A stretch of 64,000 nucleotides of DNA, from the NCBI RefSeq assembly GCF_010728925.1, contig NZ_AP022608.1:4960001-5024000 (forward strand). The letters are read 5' to 3'. Within the stretch, counting starts at the first letter, position 1. Every line of letters starts with the position of its first letter. A program made the translations under genes and the position numbers. Below are positions 8,829 through 18,268 of this stretch, one piece after another. This DNA is from Mycolicibacterium gadium (GTDB lineage Bacteria > Actinomycetota > Actinomycetes > Mycobacteriales > Mycobacteriaceae). The notes under the pieces are model-generated. The model was not told the origin of the DNA. It searched no databases and worked only from the letters and a program-made list of their open reading frames with translations.

Positions 8829-9731
8829 TCAGCGGCCGTCCTGGCGCCGCGACACTATCGCCGCCAATGCGCCGCCTGCGGCGCCCAACGCCAGCGCCGA
8901 CGGCACCCCGATGCGCGCGGCCTTACGCGCGGTGCGGAAGTCGCGGATCTCCCATCCGCGCTCCCTCGCGACATCACGCAAGTCGGCGTCCGGATTGATC
9001 GCCACCGCGGTGCCGACCAGCGACAGCATCGGGACGTCGTTGAAGCTGTCCGAATACGCGGTGCAGCGCCGTAGGTTCAGGCCCTCCCGGATGGCCAGCG
9101 CCCGCACCGCATGCGCTTTCCCTGCACCGTGCAGAATGTCGCCGACGAGCCGGCCGGTGAACACACCGTCGATCGATTCGGCGACGGTGCCCAGCGCACC
9201 GGTCAGCCCGAGCCGCTTGGCGATGGTGGCCGCCAGCTCGTAGGGCGTCGCGGTGACCAACCACACCTGTTGGCCGGCGTCGAGGTGCATCTGTGTCAAG
9301 GCGCGAGTGCCCGGCCAGATCTTGTCGGCGATGATCTGGTCGTAGATGTCCTCGCCGAGGGCCATCAGTTCCTCGGTCGACCGGCCTTCGATGAACGCGA
9401 GCGCCTTTCGCTTACCGGCGGCCACGTCGTCGCTGTTCTCCCGGCCGAGCAGTTGAAACTTGGCCTGCGCGTAGGCGAATCGGCCGAGATCCCCGTAGGT
9501 GAAGTACTTGCGGGCGGCCAACCCACGCGCGAAATGCACCAGCGACGACCCGTGTACGAGCGTGTTGTCGACGTCGAAGAACGCCGCCGCGGTCAGGTCG
9601 GGCGGTGGGGCGCCTGCTGCGCCGGGTTCATCCAGGTCGAAGACGGCCGCGCCCGCGCTGGCCTCGCCCGCGAGCTTTTGATCATCGGCGTCTGTCCCCG
9701 CGGAGGGCTCGATGACGTCGGAGTCGGACAC
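8829..9731 (-). CDS. serB1: HAD-IB family phosphatase SerB1
   Basis: A 300-residue HAD-superfamily IB hydrolase. [16 protein letters not shown] (about residues 50-65) is motif I, with Asp53 as nucleophile and Asp55 as acid/base. [14 protein letters not shown] is motif IV. The last ~25 residues include a small Ala/Gly hydrophobic stretch ([16 protein letters not shown]) that may touch the membrane. The orthologue Rv0505c is called SerB1, phosphoserine phosphatase-like. The first ~48 residues are low-complexity and the true start could be further in. Confidence 0.85.
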   Translation of the reverse strand: MSDSDVIEPSAGTDADDQKLAGEASAGAAVFDLDEPGAAGAPPPDLTAAAFFDVDNTLVHGSSLVHFARGLAARKYFTYGDLGRFAYAQAKFQLLGRENSDDVAAGKRKALAFIEGRSTEELMALGEDIYDQIIADKIWPGTRALTQMHLDAGQQVWLVTATPYELAATIAKRLGLTGALGTVAESIDGVFTGRLVGDILHGAGKAHAVRALAIREGLNLRRCTAYSDSFNDVPMLSLVGTAVAINPDADLRDVARERGWEIRDFRTARKAARIGVPSALALGAAGGALAAIVSRRQDGR

Positions 9732-9757
9732 GAATTCAGCCTAGGTCACCGTGCGGA

Positions 9758-9763
9758 GATACT
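9758..9763 (+). promoter_or_regulatory. -10-like hexamer for the glutaredoxin-like gene
   Basis: GATACT lies six bases before ATG 9770, in the 38-bp divergent gap with serB1. Leaderless arrangement. Confidence 0.45.
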
Positions 9764-9769
9764 TGCCCC

Positions 9770-10036
9770 ATGGGAAGACGGGTCGAACTGCTCACACGTG
9801 CCGGCTGCACGATCTGCACCGGCGCCGCGGCCCGTCTCGCTGAACTTGCCGACGAGCTGGGCTTCACGTTGACGATCACCGACGTCGACACCGTTGCGGC
9901 CGAGGGGGACCCGGCGCTGCGGGCCGAGTTCGGCGATCGGCTGCCGGTGGTGCTGCTCGACGGCGCCGAACACAGCTACTGGGAAGTCGATGAGCCCCGG
10001 TTGCGGACGGATCTCCGGAACCCGCCGCCGAAATAA
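9770..10036 (+). CDS. Glutaredoxin-like thioredoxin-fold protein (Rv0508-like)
   Basis: An 88-residue thioredoxin-fold protein with an N-terminal redox motif CTIC (Cys13, Cys16) in TRAGCTICTGAAARL, and the cis-Pro region LPVVLLDG near 66-73. It belongs to the DUF836/glutaredoxin-like group and probably carries out thiol-disulphide exchange in the cytosol. It lies 114 bp upstream of hemA, as Rv0508 does in M. tuberculosis, but mmpS2/mmpL2 are missing between serB1 and this gene. Confidence 0.85.
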   Translation: MGRRVELLTRAGCTICTGAAARLAELADELGFTLTITDVDTVAAEGDPALRAEFGDRLPVVLLDGAEHSYWEVDEPRLRTDLRNPPPK

Positions 10037-10150
10037 TCTTCCGGTACGGATTCCGGCCGTCAGACGTGTCGAAAGTCCCATCTCGGCAACGTCGATAATT
10101 TGGTGAGCTCGTTGGTCACCGATTACCTTGGATGATGTGGTGGACAAGCC

Positions 10151-11497
10151 GTGAGCGTGCTGCTTTTCGGGGTTTCGCACCGCAGCGCGCCGGTGTCTGT
10201 CCTCGAGCGGTTGAGCACCGATGAGGCCGAACAGGCCAAAATCGTCGAGAAGGTCCTGCAGTCGTCGCTGGTGACTGAGGCCATGGTGCTGTCCACCTGC
10301 AACCGGGTCGAGGTCTACGCCGTCGTCGAGGCCTTCCACGGCGGCCTGTCAGTGATCGGGCAGGTGCTCTCGGAGCACTCCGGTATGGGCCTCAACGACC
10401 TCACGAAATACGCCTACGTGCGCTATGCCGAGGCGGCCGTCGAGCATCTGTTCGCGGTGGCCAGCGGCCTGGATTCCGCGGTGGTCGGCGAGCAGCAGGT
10501 GCTCGGGCAGGTGCGCCGGGCGTACGCCACCGCCGAGGCGAACCACACCGTGGGCCGCACGCTGCACGAACTGTCCCAGCGCGCCCTGTCGGTCGGCAAG
10601 CGAGTGCACGCCGAAACCGGCATCGACGCCGCAGGCGCATCCGTGGTGTCGGTGGCGCTCGACATGGCCGACGCCAAGCTCGGCTCGCTGGCGGGCCGCA
10701 GCGCCGTCGTCATCGGCGCGGGCTCGATGGGTTCGCTGTCGGCCAAATACCTGGTGAAGGCGGGTGTCGAGCGCATTCACGTGGTGAACCGCTCGCTGCC
10801 GCGCGCGAAGCGGCTGGCCGAGAAGATCCGTGAGCTCGGTGTGACGGCCGACGCGTTTCCGTTCGACCACCTCACGCCGACGCTGACCGACGCCGACGTC
10901 GTCGTGAGCTGTACGGGCGCTGTCCGTCCGGTGGTGTCGCTGGCCGACGTCCACCGCGGTCTCGCACACGGTCAGACGCCCAAACAGCTGGTGATCTGCG
11001 ACCTCGGCATGCCCCGCAACGTCGACCCGGCCGTCGCCGGCCTTCCCGACGTCTACGTCGTCGACATGGACAGGATCCAGCGCGAACCGTCGGCGCGCGC
11101 CGCGGCGTCGGACACCGAGGCGGCCCGGACCATCGTCGCCGCCGAGGTGGCGAACTACCTGTCCGGCCAGCGGATGGCCGAGGTCACACCCACGGTCACC
11201 GCCCTGCGCCAGCGCGCCGCCGACGTGGTCGAGGCTGAGCTGTTGCGGCTGGACAACCGGCTGCCGGGGCTCGAAGCGGCCCACCGCGACGAGGTCGCCA
11301 AGACGGTGCGACGGGTCGTCGACAAGCTCCTGCACGCCCCGACAGTCCGGGTCAAGCAGCTGGCCAGCGCCCCGGGCGGCGACAGCTACGCCGAAGCGCT
11401 GCGGGAGCTCTTCGAGCTCGACCAGCAGGCCGTCGACGCTGTCGCGGCGGGCGAATTGCCTTTGATGGCAACCGATCTCGATAAGACCGCCGAGTAG
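10151..11497 (+). CDS. hemA: Glutamyl-tRNA reductase
   Basis: A 448-residue enzyme for the first committed step of C5 heme synthesis: glutamyl-tRNA to glutamate-1-semialdehyde using NADPH. The catalytic Cys50 is in [12 protein letters not shown], and the NADPH domain has [10 protein letters not shown] near 190-200. The start is GTG 10151. The 114-bp upstream region should hold the promoter of the hem operon; it contains GGTGA and TCACC arms around 10101-10119, but no recognised operator. hemC follows after 3 bp. Confidence 0.97.
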   Translation: MSVLLFGVSHRSAPVSVLERLSTDEAEQAKIVEKVLQSSLVTEAMVLSTCNRVEVYAVVEAFHGGLSVIGQVLSEHSGMGLNDLTKYAYVRYAEAAVEHLFAVASGLDSAVVGEQQVLGQVRRAYATAEANHTVGRTLHELSQRALSVGKRVHAETGIDAAGASVVSVALDMADAKLGSLAGRSAVVIGAGSMGSLSAKYLVKAGVERIHVVNRSLPRAKRLAEKIRELGVTADAFPFDHLTPTLTDADVVVSCTGAVRPVVSLADVHRGLAHGQTPKQLVICDLGMPRNVDPAVAGLPDVYVVDMDRIQREPSARAAASDTEAARTIVAAEVANYLSGQRMAEVTPTVTALRQRAADVVEAELLRLDNRLPGLEAAHRDEVAKTVRRVVDKLLHAPTVRVKQLASAPGGDSYAEALRELFELDQQAVDAVAAGELPLMATDLDKTAE

Positions 11498-11500
11498 AGC

Positions 11501-12442
11501 TTGACTGTAATCCGGATAGGCACCCGGGGCAGCCTGTTGGCGACGACCCAGGCCGGTCTCATCAAAGACGCACTCGAGGGCAGAGGTCACGCCGCCGAGT
11601 TGGTCATCGTCTCGACCGAGGGCGATCGATCCGACGCCCCGGTGGCCGAGATCGGTATCGGCGTGTTCACCGCGGCGCTGCGGGAAGCGATTCACGACGG
11701 CCGGGTGGACATGGCGGTGCACTCCTACAAGGATTTGCCGACCGCGCCCGACGAACGCTTCAAGATCGCTGCGATACCCCCGCGAGAGGACGCTCGCGAC
11801 GCCCTGGTGGCCCGTGACGGCCTGGTCCTGGGGGAGTTGCCTGCTGGGTCGGTCATCGGCACATCGAGCCCGCGACGGGCCGCGCAGCTTAGAGCATTGG
11901 GTCTCGGTTTGGAAATCCGCCCCCTAAGAGGCAACCTTGACACCAGGTTGAACAGGGTAAGCAATGGTGATCTCGACGGCGTCGTCGTCGCCCGAGCGGG
12001 TCTGGCCCGCATCGGACGGCTGGCCGATGTCACCGAGACTCTGGAACCGGTGCAGATGTTGCCAGCGCCGGCTCAGGGTGCCCTCGCGGTCGAGTGCCGC
12101 GCAGGCGACACCGAGCTCGCCGCGCTGCTGTCGGAGTTGGACGACGCCGACACCCGCGCAGCGGTCACGGCGGAGCGGGCCCTGCTCGCCGCACTGGAGG
12201 CGGGTTGTTCCGCGCCGGTGGGTGCGATCGCCGAGGTGGTCGAGTCCATCGACGAGGACGGCCGGGTCTTCGAAGAGGTGTCGTTGCGCGGTTGCGTGGC
12301 GACGCTGGACGGATCCGACGTGATCCGTGCGTCCGCGGTAGGGACTACCGATCGGGCACGGGAGCTGGGGCTCTCGGTGGCCGAGGAGTTGTTCGAGCTG
12401 GGGGCGCGCGAGCTCATGGCGGAACGCGACGGCAGTAGCTAG
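11501..12442 (+). CDS. hemC: Porphobilinogen deaminase (hydroxymethylbilane synthase)
   Basis: A 313-residue enzyme that polymerises four porphobilinogens. The N-terminus [15 protein letters not shown] is diagnostic, and Cys236 in [11 protein letters not shown] carries the dipyrromethane cofactor. The start is TTG 11501, three bases after the hemA stop; no ATG or GTG is available close by in frame, so TTG is well supported. Probably translationally coupled to hemA. Confidence 0.96.
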   Translation: MTVIRIGTRGSLLATTQAGLIKDALEGRGHAAELVIVSTEGDRSDAPVAEIGIGVFTAALREAIHDGRVDMAVHSYKDLPTAPDERFKIAAIPPREDARDALVARDGLVLGELPAGSVIGTSSPRRAAQLRALGLGLEIRPLRGNLDTRLNRVSNGDLDGVVVARAGLARIGRLADVTETLEPVQMLPAPAQGALAVECRAGDTELAALLSELDDADTRAAVTAERALLAALEAGCSAPVGAIAEVVESIDEDGRVFEEVSLRGCVATLDGSDVIRASAVGTTDRARELGLSVAEELFELGARELMAERDGSS

Positions 12443-12472
12443 AGCTGCGACAAGCATCGAGGTGAGTGATAG

Positions 12473-14155
12473 ATGACAGGCCAAGGGAGCGGGCGAGGGC
12501 GTAAGCCGAAGCCGGGCCGCATCACGTTCGTCGGTTCGGGCCCGGGCGATCCGGGTCTGCTGACGACGCGGGCCCGCACGGTGCTAGCCAACGCCGCCCT
12601 GGTGTTCACAGATCCCGACGTGCCGGAAGCGGTGCTCGCCCTCGCGGGTTCTGAGCTGCCGCCGCCGTCGGGCCCCGAACCCGCCGATCCGCCGGCACCC
12701 GTCGACGGCGACGCAGCCGGGAATGTGGCACCCACGATTTTCCCCAACTTGCGCGGGGGTCCAGGCGGTCCCGACATCCGGCCCGCGCTGGGCGATCCGG
12801 CCGAAGTCGCCAAGACGCTGGCGGCCGAATCGCGCGCCGGCGCCGACGTCGTGCGTCTGGTGGCTGGTGATCCACTTTCGGTGGATGCGGTGATCACCGA
12901 GGTGACGGCGCTGGCGAAGACGCACCTGGATTTCGAGATCGTGCCGGGCCTGCCCGACACCACCGCGGTGCCCACGTATGCGGGCCTGCCGCTGGGGTCG
13001 GCGCACACCGTCGCCGATGTCCGCGGCGACGTGGACTGGGAGTCCCTGGCCGCGGCGCCGGGACCACTGATCTTGCACGCCACCGCATCTCACCTTCCCG
13101 ATGCGGCGCGCACGCTCATCGAGTACGGCCTCGCCGAGAACACCCAGACCGTGGTGACCGCGAACGGTACGACGTGCCAACAGCGTTCGGTCGAGACGAC
13201 GCTGGCCGGGCTGTTGGACAAGGCGACACTGGCCGGTGCAGAGTCCTCCGGTCCGTTTGCCGGGCCGCTGGTGGTCACGATCGGCAAGACCGTCGCCAAC
13301 CGCGCCAAGCTGAACTGGTGGGAGAGTCGCGCTCTGTACGGCTGGACCGTATTGGTGCCGCGCACCAAGGACCAGGCCGGCGAGATGAGCGAAAAGCTGG
13401 TGTCCCACGGCGCATTGCCGATCGAGGTGCCGACCATCGCCGTCGAGCCGCCGCGCAGCCCCGCGCAGATGGAGCGCGCGGTCAAGGGCCTCGTCGACGG
13501 ACGGTTCCAGTGGGTCGTGTTCACCTCCACCAACGCGGTGCGTGCGGTGTGGGAGAAGTTCAACGAGTTCGGCCTCGATGCCCGCGCATTCTCCGGAGTG
13601 AAGATCGCGTGCGTCGGTCAGGCGACCGCCGATCGGGTGCGCGCTTTCGGTATCAACCCCGAGCTGGTACCTGTCGGTGAACAGTCGTCGATCGGCTTGC
13701 TCGACGAGTTCCCCCCGTACGATGACGTGTTCGATCCGGTGAACCGGGTGCTGCTGCCACGCGCCGACATCGCCACCGAGACGCTGGCCGAAGGTCTGCG
13801 TGAACGCGGTTGGGAGATCGAGGATGTCACCGCGTACCGCACGGTGCGGGCGGCACCGCCGCCGGCGCAGACGCGCGAGATGATCAAGACCGGTGGTTTC
13901 GACGCGGTGTGCTTCACCTCGAGTTCAACGGTGCGCAATCTCGTCGGCATCGCCGGCAAGCCGCACGCACGCACGATCGTGGCGTGCATCGGGCCCAAGA
14001 CCGCTGAAACCGCAGCGGAGTTCGGCCTGCGTGTCGATGTGCAGCCTGAGGTCGCCGCCGTCGGTCCACTGGTCGAGGCGCTCGCCGAGCACGCAGCCCG
14101 GTTGCGCGCCGAAGGTGCGTTGCCCCCGCCGCGTAAGAAAAGTCGTCGCCGCTAA
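12473..14155 (+). CDS. hemD: Uroporphyrinogen-III synthase fused to a SUMT-like domain
   Basis: A 560-residue fusion. The N-terminal ~255 residues resemble SUMT/CobA methyltransferases (TFVGSGPGDPGLLTTRA at residues 18-34), but the usual GGDPFxFGRGGE motif is replaced by RLVAGDPLSVDAVITE and a Pro/Gly insertion occupies about 55-105. The C-terminal ~260 residues are the HemD domain, with VLVPRTKDQAGEMSE, VVFTSTNAVRAVWE and AVCFTSSSTVRNL. HemD cyclises hydroxymethylbilane with D-ring inversion. The methylase half is probably weak or inactive (inference). It lies 30 bp after hemC. Confidence 0.93.
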   Translation: MTGQGSGRGRKPKPGRITFVGSGPGDPGLLTTRARTVLANAALVFTDPDVPEAVLALAGSELPPPSGPEPADPPAPVDGDAAGNVAPTIFPNLRGGPGGPDIRPALGDPAEVAKTLAAESRAGADVVRLVAGDPLSVDAVITEVTALAKTHLDFEIVPGLPDTTAVPTYAGLPLGSAHTVADVRGDVDWESLAAAPGPLILHATASHLPDAARTLIEYGLAENTQTVVTANGTTCQQRSVETTLAGLLDKATLAGAESSGPFAGPLVVTIGKTVANRAKLNWWESRALYGWTVLVPRTKDQAGEMSEKLVSHGALPIEVPTIAVEPPRSPAQMERAVKGLVDGRFQWVVFTSTNAVRAVWEKFNEFGLDARAFSGVKIACVGQATADRVRAFGINPELVPVGEQSSIGLLDEFPPYDDVFDPVNRVLLPRADIATETLAEGLRERGWEIEDVTAYRTVRAAPPPAQTREMIKTGGFDAVCFTSSSTVRNLVGIAGKPHARTIVACIGPKTAETAAEFGLRVDVQPEVAAVGPLVEALAEHAARLRAEGALPPPRKKSRRR

Positions 14156-14176
14156 CGCAACAGAAGGTGGCCTTGC

Positions 14177-15157
14177 ATGTCCTATCCGAGTCACCGTCCC
14201 CGTCGGCTCCGGTCGACACCTGCGCTGCGTCGGCTGGTCGCGCAAACCTCTTTGGAGCCAAGGCATCTGGTGCTGCCGATGTTCGTTGCCGACGGGATTT
14301 CGGAATCGCGGCCCATCGCGTCCATGCCCGGCGTCGTACAGCACACCCGTGACTCGTTGCGCCGCGCCGCCGCCGAGGCGGTCGCCGCGGGCGTCGGCGG
14401 TCTGATGCTGTTCGGTGTGCCGCGCGACGAGGACAAGGATGCCGGCGGGTCGGTCGGGGTTTCGGCGGACGGCATTCTCAACGTGGCGCTGCGGGATCTG
14501 GCGAAGGACCTCGGCGAGGACACGGTGCTGATGGCCGACACCTGCCTCGACGAGTTCACCGATCACGGTCACTGTGGTGTCCTCGACGCCACCGGCAGGG
14601 TCGACAACGACGCGACCAATCGGCGCTACGTCGAACTTGCTGTGGCACAGGCTGATTCAGGTGCGCACGTGGTCAGCCCCAGTGGCATGATGGATGGGCA
14701 GGTGGGGGCCATCCGCGCCGGTCTGGACGCGGCCGGCCACATCGACACCGTGATCCTGGCCTACGCTGCCAAATTCGCTTCGGGCTTCTACGGTCCGTTC
14801 CGGGAGGCGGTGTCCTCGAGCCTGCAAGGCGACAGGCGCACCTATCAGCAGGAGCCGGGCAACGCCCGCGAAGCGCTGCACGAGGTGGACCTCGACATCG
14901 ACGAGGGAGCCGACATCGTGATGGTCAAGCCCGCGATGGCCTACCTCGACGTGGTCCGCGCGGTCGCCGACATCTCGCCGGTGCCGGTGGCCGCCTACCA
15001 GGTGTCCGGCGAATACGCGATGATCTGCGCCGCGGCCGAGAAGGGCTGGATCGACCCGCAGACCGTCGCGCTGGAGACGTTGACCGGCATCCGCAGGGCA
15101 GGCGCCGACATCGTGCTGACGTACTGGGCGGCCGACGTCGCCGCCTGGCTGGCGTGA
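14177..15157 (+). CDS. hemB: Delta-aminolevulinic acid dehydratase (porphobilinogen synthase)
   Basis: A 326-residue enzyme that condenses two 5-aminolevulinate molecules. The Schiff-base lysines are in AYAAKFASGFYGPF and VMVKPAMAYLDV. The metal-site segment reads ADTCLDEFTDHGHCG, retaining two Cys with Asp in the middle position. It follows hemD by 21 bp and overlaps the next start by GTGA, so it is part of one hemA-C-D-B transcript. Confidence 0.97.
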   Translation: MSYPSHRPRRLRSTPALRRLVAQTSLEPRHLVLPMFVADGISESRPIASMPGVVQHTRDSLRRAAAEAVAAGVGGLMLFGVPRDEDKDAGGSVGVSADGILNVALRDLAKDLGEDTVLMADTCLDEFTDHGHCGVLDATGRVDNDATNRRYVELAVAQADSGAHVVSPSGMMDGQVGAIRAGLDAAGHIDTVILAYAAKFASGFYGPFREAVSSSLQGDRRTYQQEPGNAREALHEVDLDIDEGADIVMVKPAMAYLDVVRAVADISPVPVAAYQVSGEYAMICAAAEKGWIDPQTVALETLTGIRRAGADIVLTYWAADVAAWLA

Positions 15158-15567
15158 CGCCTCCGGTCGAGCCCTCCGGCCGGCCGGTGGACGTCGACAC
15201 CGGATTCTGGCTGTGGGTGGCCTCTCTACCGCTGCTGTTGGTCGGCCACATCATCGACATGGTCGCCACCCCTAATGATCGGTTGCCCACTGCGGTGTTG
15301 GTGCTGTCGATACTTTTCGTCGTCGTGCTGGCGGCGGTCGTGCTGACCTTCCAGATCCTGATGCGCCACGGCTACCGATGGGCTCGCACGGTGCTGACCG
15401 GCGGTGGGGTCGCGACGGTCGTGTACGTCGCGACGAACCTCTTCACGGTCCGGCCCACCGTCGCGGCGATGGTCTACGCGGTCAGCGGCATCCTGGGATC
15501 GGTCCTGATCGCGGGCGGGGTGTTCCTGTTGCACCGCAAGAACGCCCACGCGTTCTTCACGCGGTGA
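15154..15567 (+). CDS. Membrane protein after hemB (Rv0513-like)
   Basis: A 137-residue protein with four predicted hydrophobic segments (starting about residues 16, 48, 82 and 106). The GTG start overlaps the hemB stop by 4 bp (GTGA), implying translational coupling. The position corresponds to Rv0513. Function unknown. Confidence 0.75.
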   Translation: MTPPVEPSGRPVDVDTGFWLWVASLPLLLVGHIIDMVATPNDRLPTAVLVLSILFVVVLAAVVLTFQILMRHGYRWARTVLTGGGVATVVYVATNLFTVRPTVAAMVYAVSGILGSVLIAGGVFLLHRKNAHAFFTR

Positions 15568-15587
15568 AGCGTTACGCTGGCCCGACC

Positions 15588-15980
15588 ATGACAGCTCAAC
15601 AGTCGCGACCGCGTGTCGTGTCCGCCGGGTTCTGGTGCTGGGCGGCCGGCGCGGTGCTGCTGGTGGCATTCGGGCTGCTGCTCGCATTCTCGCCGGACGC
15701 CATCCCCTCGCTGTTCCGCGGCATGGGGGCGCTGTTCGCCGCATCGGGCCTTGGCCTGGGATTTCTGGCCGGCCGGGCCCGCCTGGGCGACGAGCGGTTC
15801 CGGCGCGCGGCCATCGCACTGTCGCTGGCGGTTGTGGTGGTTCTCGCGCTCTTTGCGCTGTACAGCCGCGGGCCGATCTGGTTGCTCATCATGATTCTGA
15901 CCATGGTCGGCGCCGTCCTGATGATGCGGCCACCCGCACTGGAGTGGTTCGCACTCGACCAGAAAGACGAGCCCACGTGA
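15588..15980 (+). CDS. Small membrane protein
   Basis: A 130-residue protein starting MTAQQSRPRVVSAGFWCW, with four hydrophobic stretches (about residues 12-32, 38-56, 67-85 and 88-105) and a polar end (FALDQKDEPT). ATG 15588 is chosen because the frame before it is Arg-rich shadow sequence. TACGCT at 15573-15578 could be a -10 element nine bases upstream. Overlaps the next gene by GTGA. Function unknown. Confidence 0.7.
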   Translation: MTAQQSRPRVVSAGFWCWAAGAVLLVAFGLLLAFSPDAIPSLFRGMGALFAASGLGLGFLAGRARLGDERFRRAAIALSLAVVVVLALFALYSRGPIWLLIMILTMVGAVLMMRPPALEWFALDQKDEPT

Positions 15981-16468
15981 CGGACACCGGTTCGCCGCCC
16001 CAGGTCCTGTTCTACGAGCCGGGTGCCACGTGGTGGTGGATCCTGGCCGGCCCCGTCGCGGGCATCTCCATGGCGCTGATCCAACTCTCGGCCGGCTACG
16101 GCATCCAATGGCTGGTGCCGGGCATCTTCTTCGTCCTCGTGACCGGGTTCTTGTGGATCCAGATCAAGGCGGCCCGGATCCACACCTCCGTGGAACTGAC
16201 ACCGGATCATCTGCGCCAGGGCGAAGAACGCATCAGCATCGACGACATCGTGCGGATCTATCCCGAGGCCACCGGCGCTGAAACGCCGAAATGGCAGTCG
16301 TCGCGCGCACTCGGCGAACTCACCGGGGTGCCACGTGGACGTAAGGGCATCGGCCTCAAGCTGACCAACGACCGCGGTGCCCAGGCATGGGCACGCAAGC
16401 ATCAGCGGTTGCGGACCGAACTGATCCGACTGGTCGAGGAACGCATCCCGCCGGAGCCTAGGCCGTGA
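15977..16468 (+). CDS. DUF3093-like membrane protein
   Basis: A 163-residue protein resembling the actinobacterial DUF3093 family. LFYEPGATWWWILAGPVAG leads into two transmembrane segments within the first ~60 residues, followed by a soluble region with VELTPDHLRQGEERISIDDI, like a membrane-anchored PH-like fold. The GTG start overlaps the previous stop and the gene overlaps the next by four bases, so it belongs to the run of coupled membrane genes behind hemB. Function unknown. Confidence 0.72.
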   Translation: MTDTGSPPQVLFYEPGATWWWILAGPVAGISMALIQLSAGYGIQWLVPGIFFVLVTGFLWIQIKAARIHTSVELTPDHLRQGEERISIDDIVRIYPEATGAETPKWQSSRALGELTGVPRGRKGIGLKLTNDRGAQAWARKHQRLRTELIRLVEERIPPEPRP

Positions 16469-16734
16469 CGGGGCGCGCTGTCGTCCAACTGGTGTTGGCA
16501 GCCGCTGCGGCCGTCGGCTGTGTGCTCAGCTGGCTGGCCGCGGTCACGACGGTCGAAGTGCCCCCGATCATCGAGGGTGAGCCGATGACCACGTCGGCGG
16601 TTTACAGTGCGCCCCTGCTGAGTTTGGCTCTGCTGCTGGCGACCGTCGCGGGCGTGCTTGCCGTGCTGGGGGTCGCGGGGTGGCGCCGCGTCCATCGCGC
16701 TCGAGCCGAGAGTGCAGCCGCAGTCCCTGTGTGA
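16465..16734 (+). CDS. Small two-helix membrane protein (Rv0514-like)
   Basis: An 89-residue protein with hydrophobic segments at about residues 5-27 and 48-72, and a basic end (GWRRVHRARAESAAA). GTG start overlapping the preceding gene. It is the last gene of the hemB-distal run and converges on the WS/DGAT gene with 11 bp between stops. Function unknown; topology suggests both ends are cytoplasmic. Confidence 0.68.
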   Translation: MTGRAVVQLVLAAAAAVGCVLSWLAAVTTVEVPPIIEGEPMTTSAVYSAPLLSLALLLATVAGVLAVLGVAGWRRVHRARAESAAAVPV

Positions 16735-16745
16735 GCGACATTCGC

Positions 16746-18146
16746 TCAGGCCAGCTTGTCCAATTCGTCAAGCGCGTCACCGGTGTACACCGCGAGGCGC
16801 TGCAGGTGTGGCAGGGCGTCCCGGCATCCGATGAATCCGAAGTTCAAAGTGTCGGCGTAGCTCTCCAGCGTGATGTTGAGCGCCATACCGTGCATCGGAA
16901 TCGAAACCGGATAGGTGGCTTCCAGACGGCTTCCGTTGAGATACAAGGTTTCTCGCGGCCCGGGAACGTTGCTGACGCACAGGTTGAATGTGAAGGGCAA
17001 CGGTCCCCTGACGCCCGTCATCGCACTGGCGAGCTGCAATGCCGTCGGCGCCATCAACGCCGCGGTGTAGGCCAGCACCTCGGACTGTGACATGTTCTGC
17101 AGCTGACCCTTCGCCGCGCGCGTCGCCGCGGTGATCGCGTGCAGCCTTTCGACCGGGTCGTCGATGTCGGTGCCCATCGTGGTCAAGATCGTCCCCACCG
17201 CGTTACCACCGCCGACGTCGTCCTTGGGTCGGATGTTGACCGGCAGAAATGCGACCAAGGGTTTGGCGGGCAATTCCCCGAGTTGATCGAGAAACGCGCG
17301 GAGTCCCCCGCCGATGATCGTGAGCGCGACATCGTTGACGGTGGCGTCGTGCTTGCTGCCGATGCTCTTGAGGCGCTCGAACGGGTATACCTGGGTGGCG
17401 AACCGGCGATTGCGACTGATGTGCTTGTTCAGGATCGAATGCGGCGCCTGGAACGAGTTGGTGATGTGCCCATACTCGTCGTCGCTGCGGATTTGAGTGT
17501 TGTACAACGCCTTTCCGACGTTGACCACCGACTGAGCGCCGCCGACGGCGCCGCCCAGCAAGCCGCCGACCAGACTCATTATGGGATTGCGGGCCGGCGC
17601 AGGTGCCTTCGAGCGCTTCTTCGACGGCGGGCCGACGTTGAAGAACAGCGGCTGATCCCGCAGCGTCGGGTCGGTCGACATGCTTCGCTCGAGGATCTTG
17701 TTCCCCGTGTACCCGTCCACCAACGAGTGGTGGATCTTCATGTAGATCGCGAACCGCCCGCCCTCGAGCCCTTCGATGAAGTGCAATTCCCACGGCGGCC
17801 GGGTGAAGTCGATGTTCTGGCTGTGCAGCCGGGAGACCAGGATGCCCAGTTCGCGCTCGTCGCCGGGACTCGCGAGCGCCGACCGGCGGACGTGGTAGTC
17901 GATATCGAACTTCTCGTCTACGACCCACGACTGGTCCGGCCGAAACAGCATGCGCGGATGGGACAGCTTGAGATTCCAGGGTTCGACGACGTCGAGGTCC
18001 CGAGTTTCCTCGAACATCTGGCGCAGATAATTGGCCGGCGCGTCGGCCGGCGGGGTGAATGGCATCAGCGCGGCGACGTGCATCATCGAGCTGGGAGTTT
18101 CGCCGTACAGGAAGATCATGTCCTGCGGACTCAGACGCTTTGCCAC
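16746..18146 (-). CDS. Wax ester synthase/diacylglycerol acyltransferase (WS/DGAT family)
   Basis: A 466-residue acyltransferase that makes triacylglycerol or wax esters from acyl-CoA and diacylglycerol or alcohols. The active-site motif HHSLVDG is at residues 139-145, and NVPGPRETLYLNGSRL near the C-terminus is typical. The start is GTG 18146 (VAKRLSPQDMIFLYGE), preceded by AAGGAG at seven bases; an upstream in-frame start at 18206 lacks a good site. It is divergent from the MpaB-like gene, with a palindrome in the gap. Confidence 0.9.
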   Translation of the reverse strand: MAKRLSPQDMIFLYGETPSSMMHVAALMPFTPPADAPANYLRQMFEETRDLDVVEPWNLKLSHPRMLFRPDQSWVVDEKFDIDYHVRRSALASPGDERELGILVSRLHSQNIDFTRPPWELHFIEGLEGGRFAIYMKIHHSLVDGYTGNKILERSMSTDPTLRDQPLFFNVGPPSKKRSKAPAPARNPIMSLVGGLLGGAVGGAQSVVNVGKALYNTQIRSDDEYGHITNSFQAPHSILNKHISRNRRFATQVYPFERLKSIGSKHDATVNDVALTIIGGGLRAFLDQLGELPAKPLVAFLPVNIRPKDDVGGGNAVGTILTTMGTDIDDPVERLHAITAATRAAKGQLQNMSQSEVLAYTAALMAPTALQLASAMTGVRGPLPFTFNLCVSNVPGPRETLYLNGSRLEATYPVSIPMHGMALNITLESYADTLNFGFIGCRDALPHLQRLAVYTGDALDELDKLA

Positions 18147-18238
18147 CGGCGCTCCTTGATTGTCGAAAGCAGAGGCTTCCGACGATATGCCTGCGGACGC
18201 ATTCAAGTGCGACGGGCATCACACCCGCAGCGGTTGGT

Positions 18239-18256
18239 ACAAAGTTCGAAATTTGT
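18239..18256. promoter_or_regulatory. Probable operator palindrome, WS/DGAT-MpaB gap
   Basis: ACAAAGTTCGAAATTTGT matches its own reverse complement at 16 of 18 positions. It ends one base before the -10-like AACACT of the MpaB-like gene, so bound protein would block that promoter. The TetR gene at 19113, in the same operon, is the obvious candidate regulator (inference). Confidence 0.6.
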
Positions 18257-18262
18257 AACACT
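18257..18262 (+). promoter_or_regulatory. -10-like hexamer for the MpaB-like gene
   Basis: AACACT (preceded by T) lies six bases before ATG 18269, and directly follows the palindrome at 18239-18256. Confidence 0.4.
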
Positions 18263-18268
18263 GTGCAC

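Noticed and set aside
10349..11722. 457-codon open frame on the minus strand opposite hemA
   Set aside because: It is the antisense shadow of hemA and hemC in GC-rich DNA: Arg/His/Gly-rich, no domain, no ribosome site.
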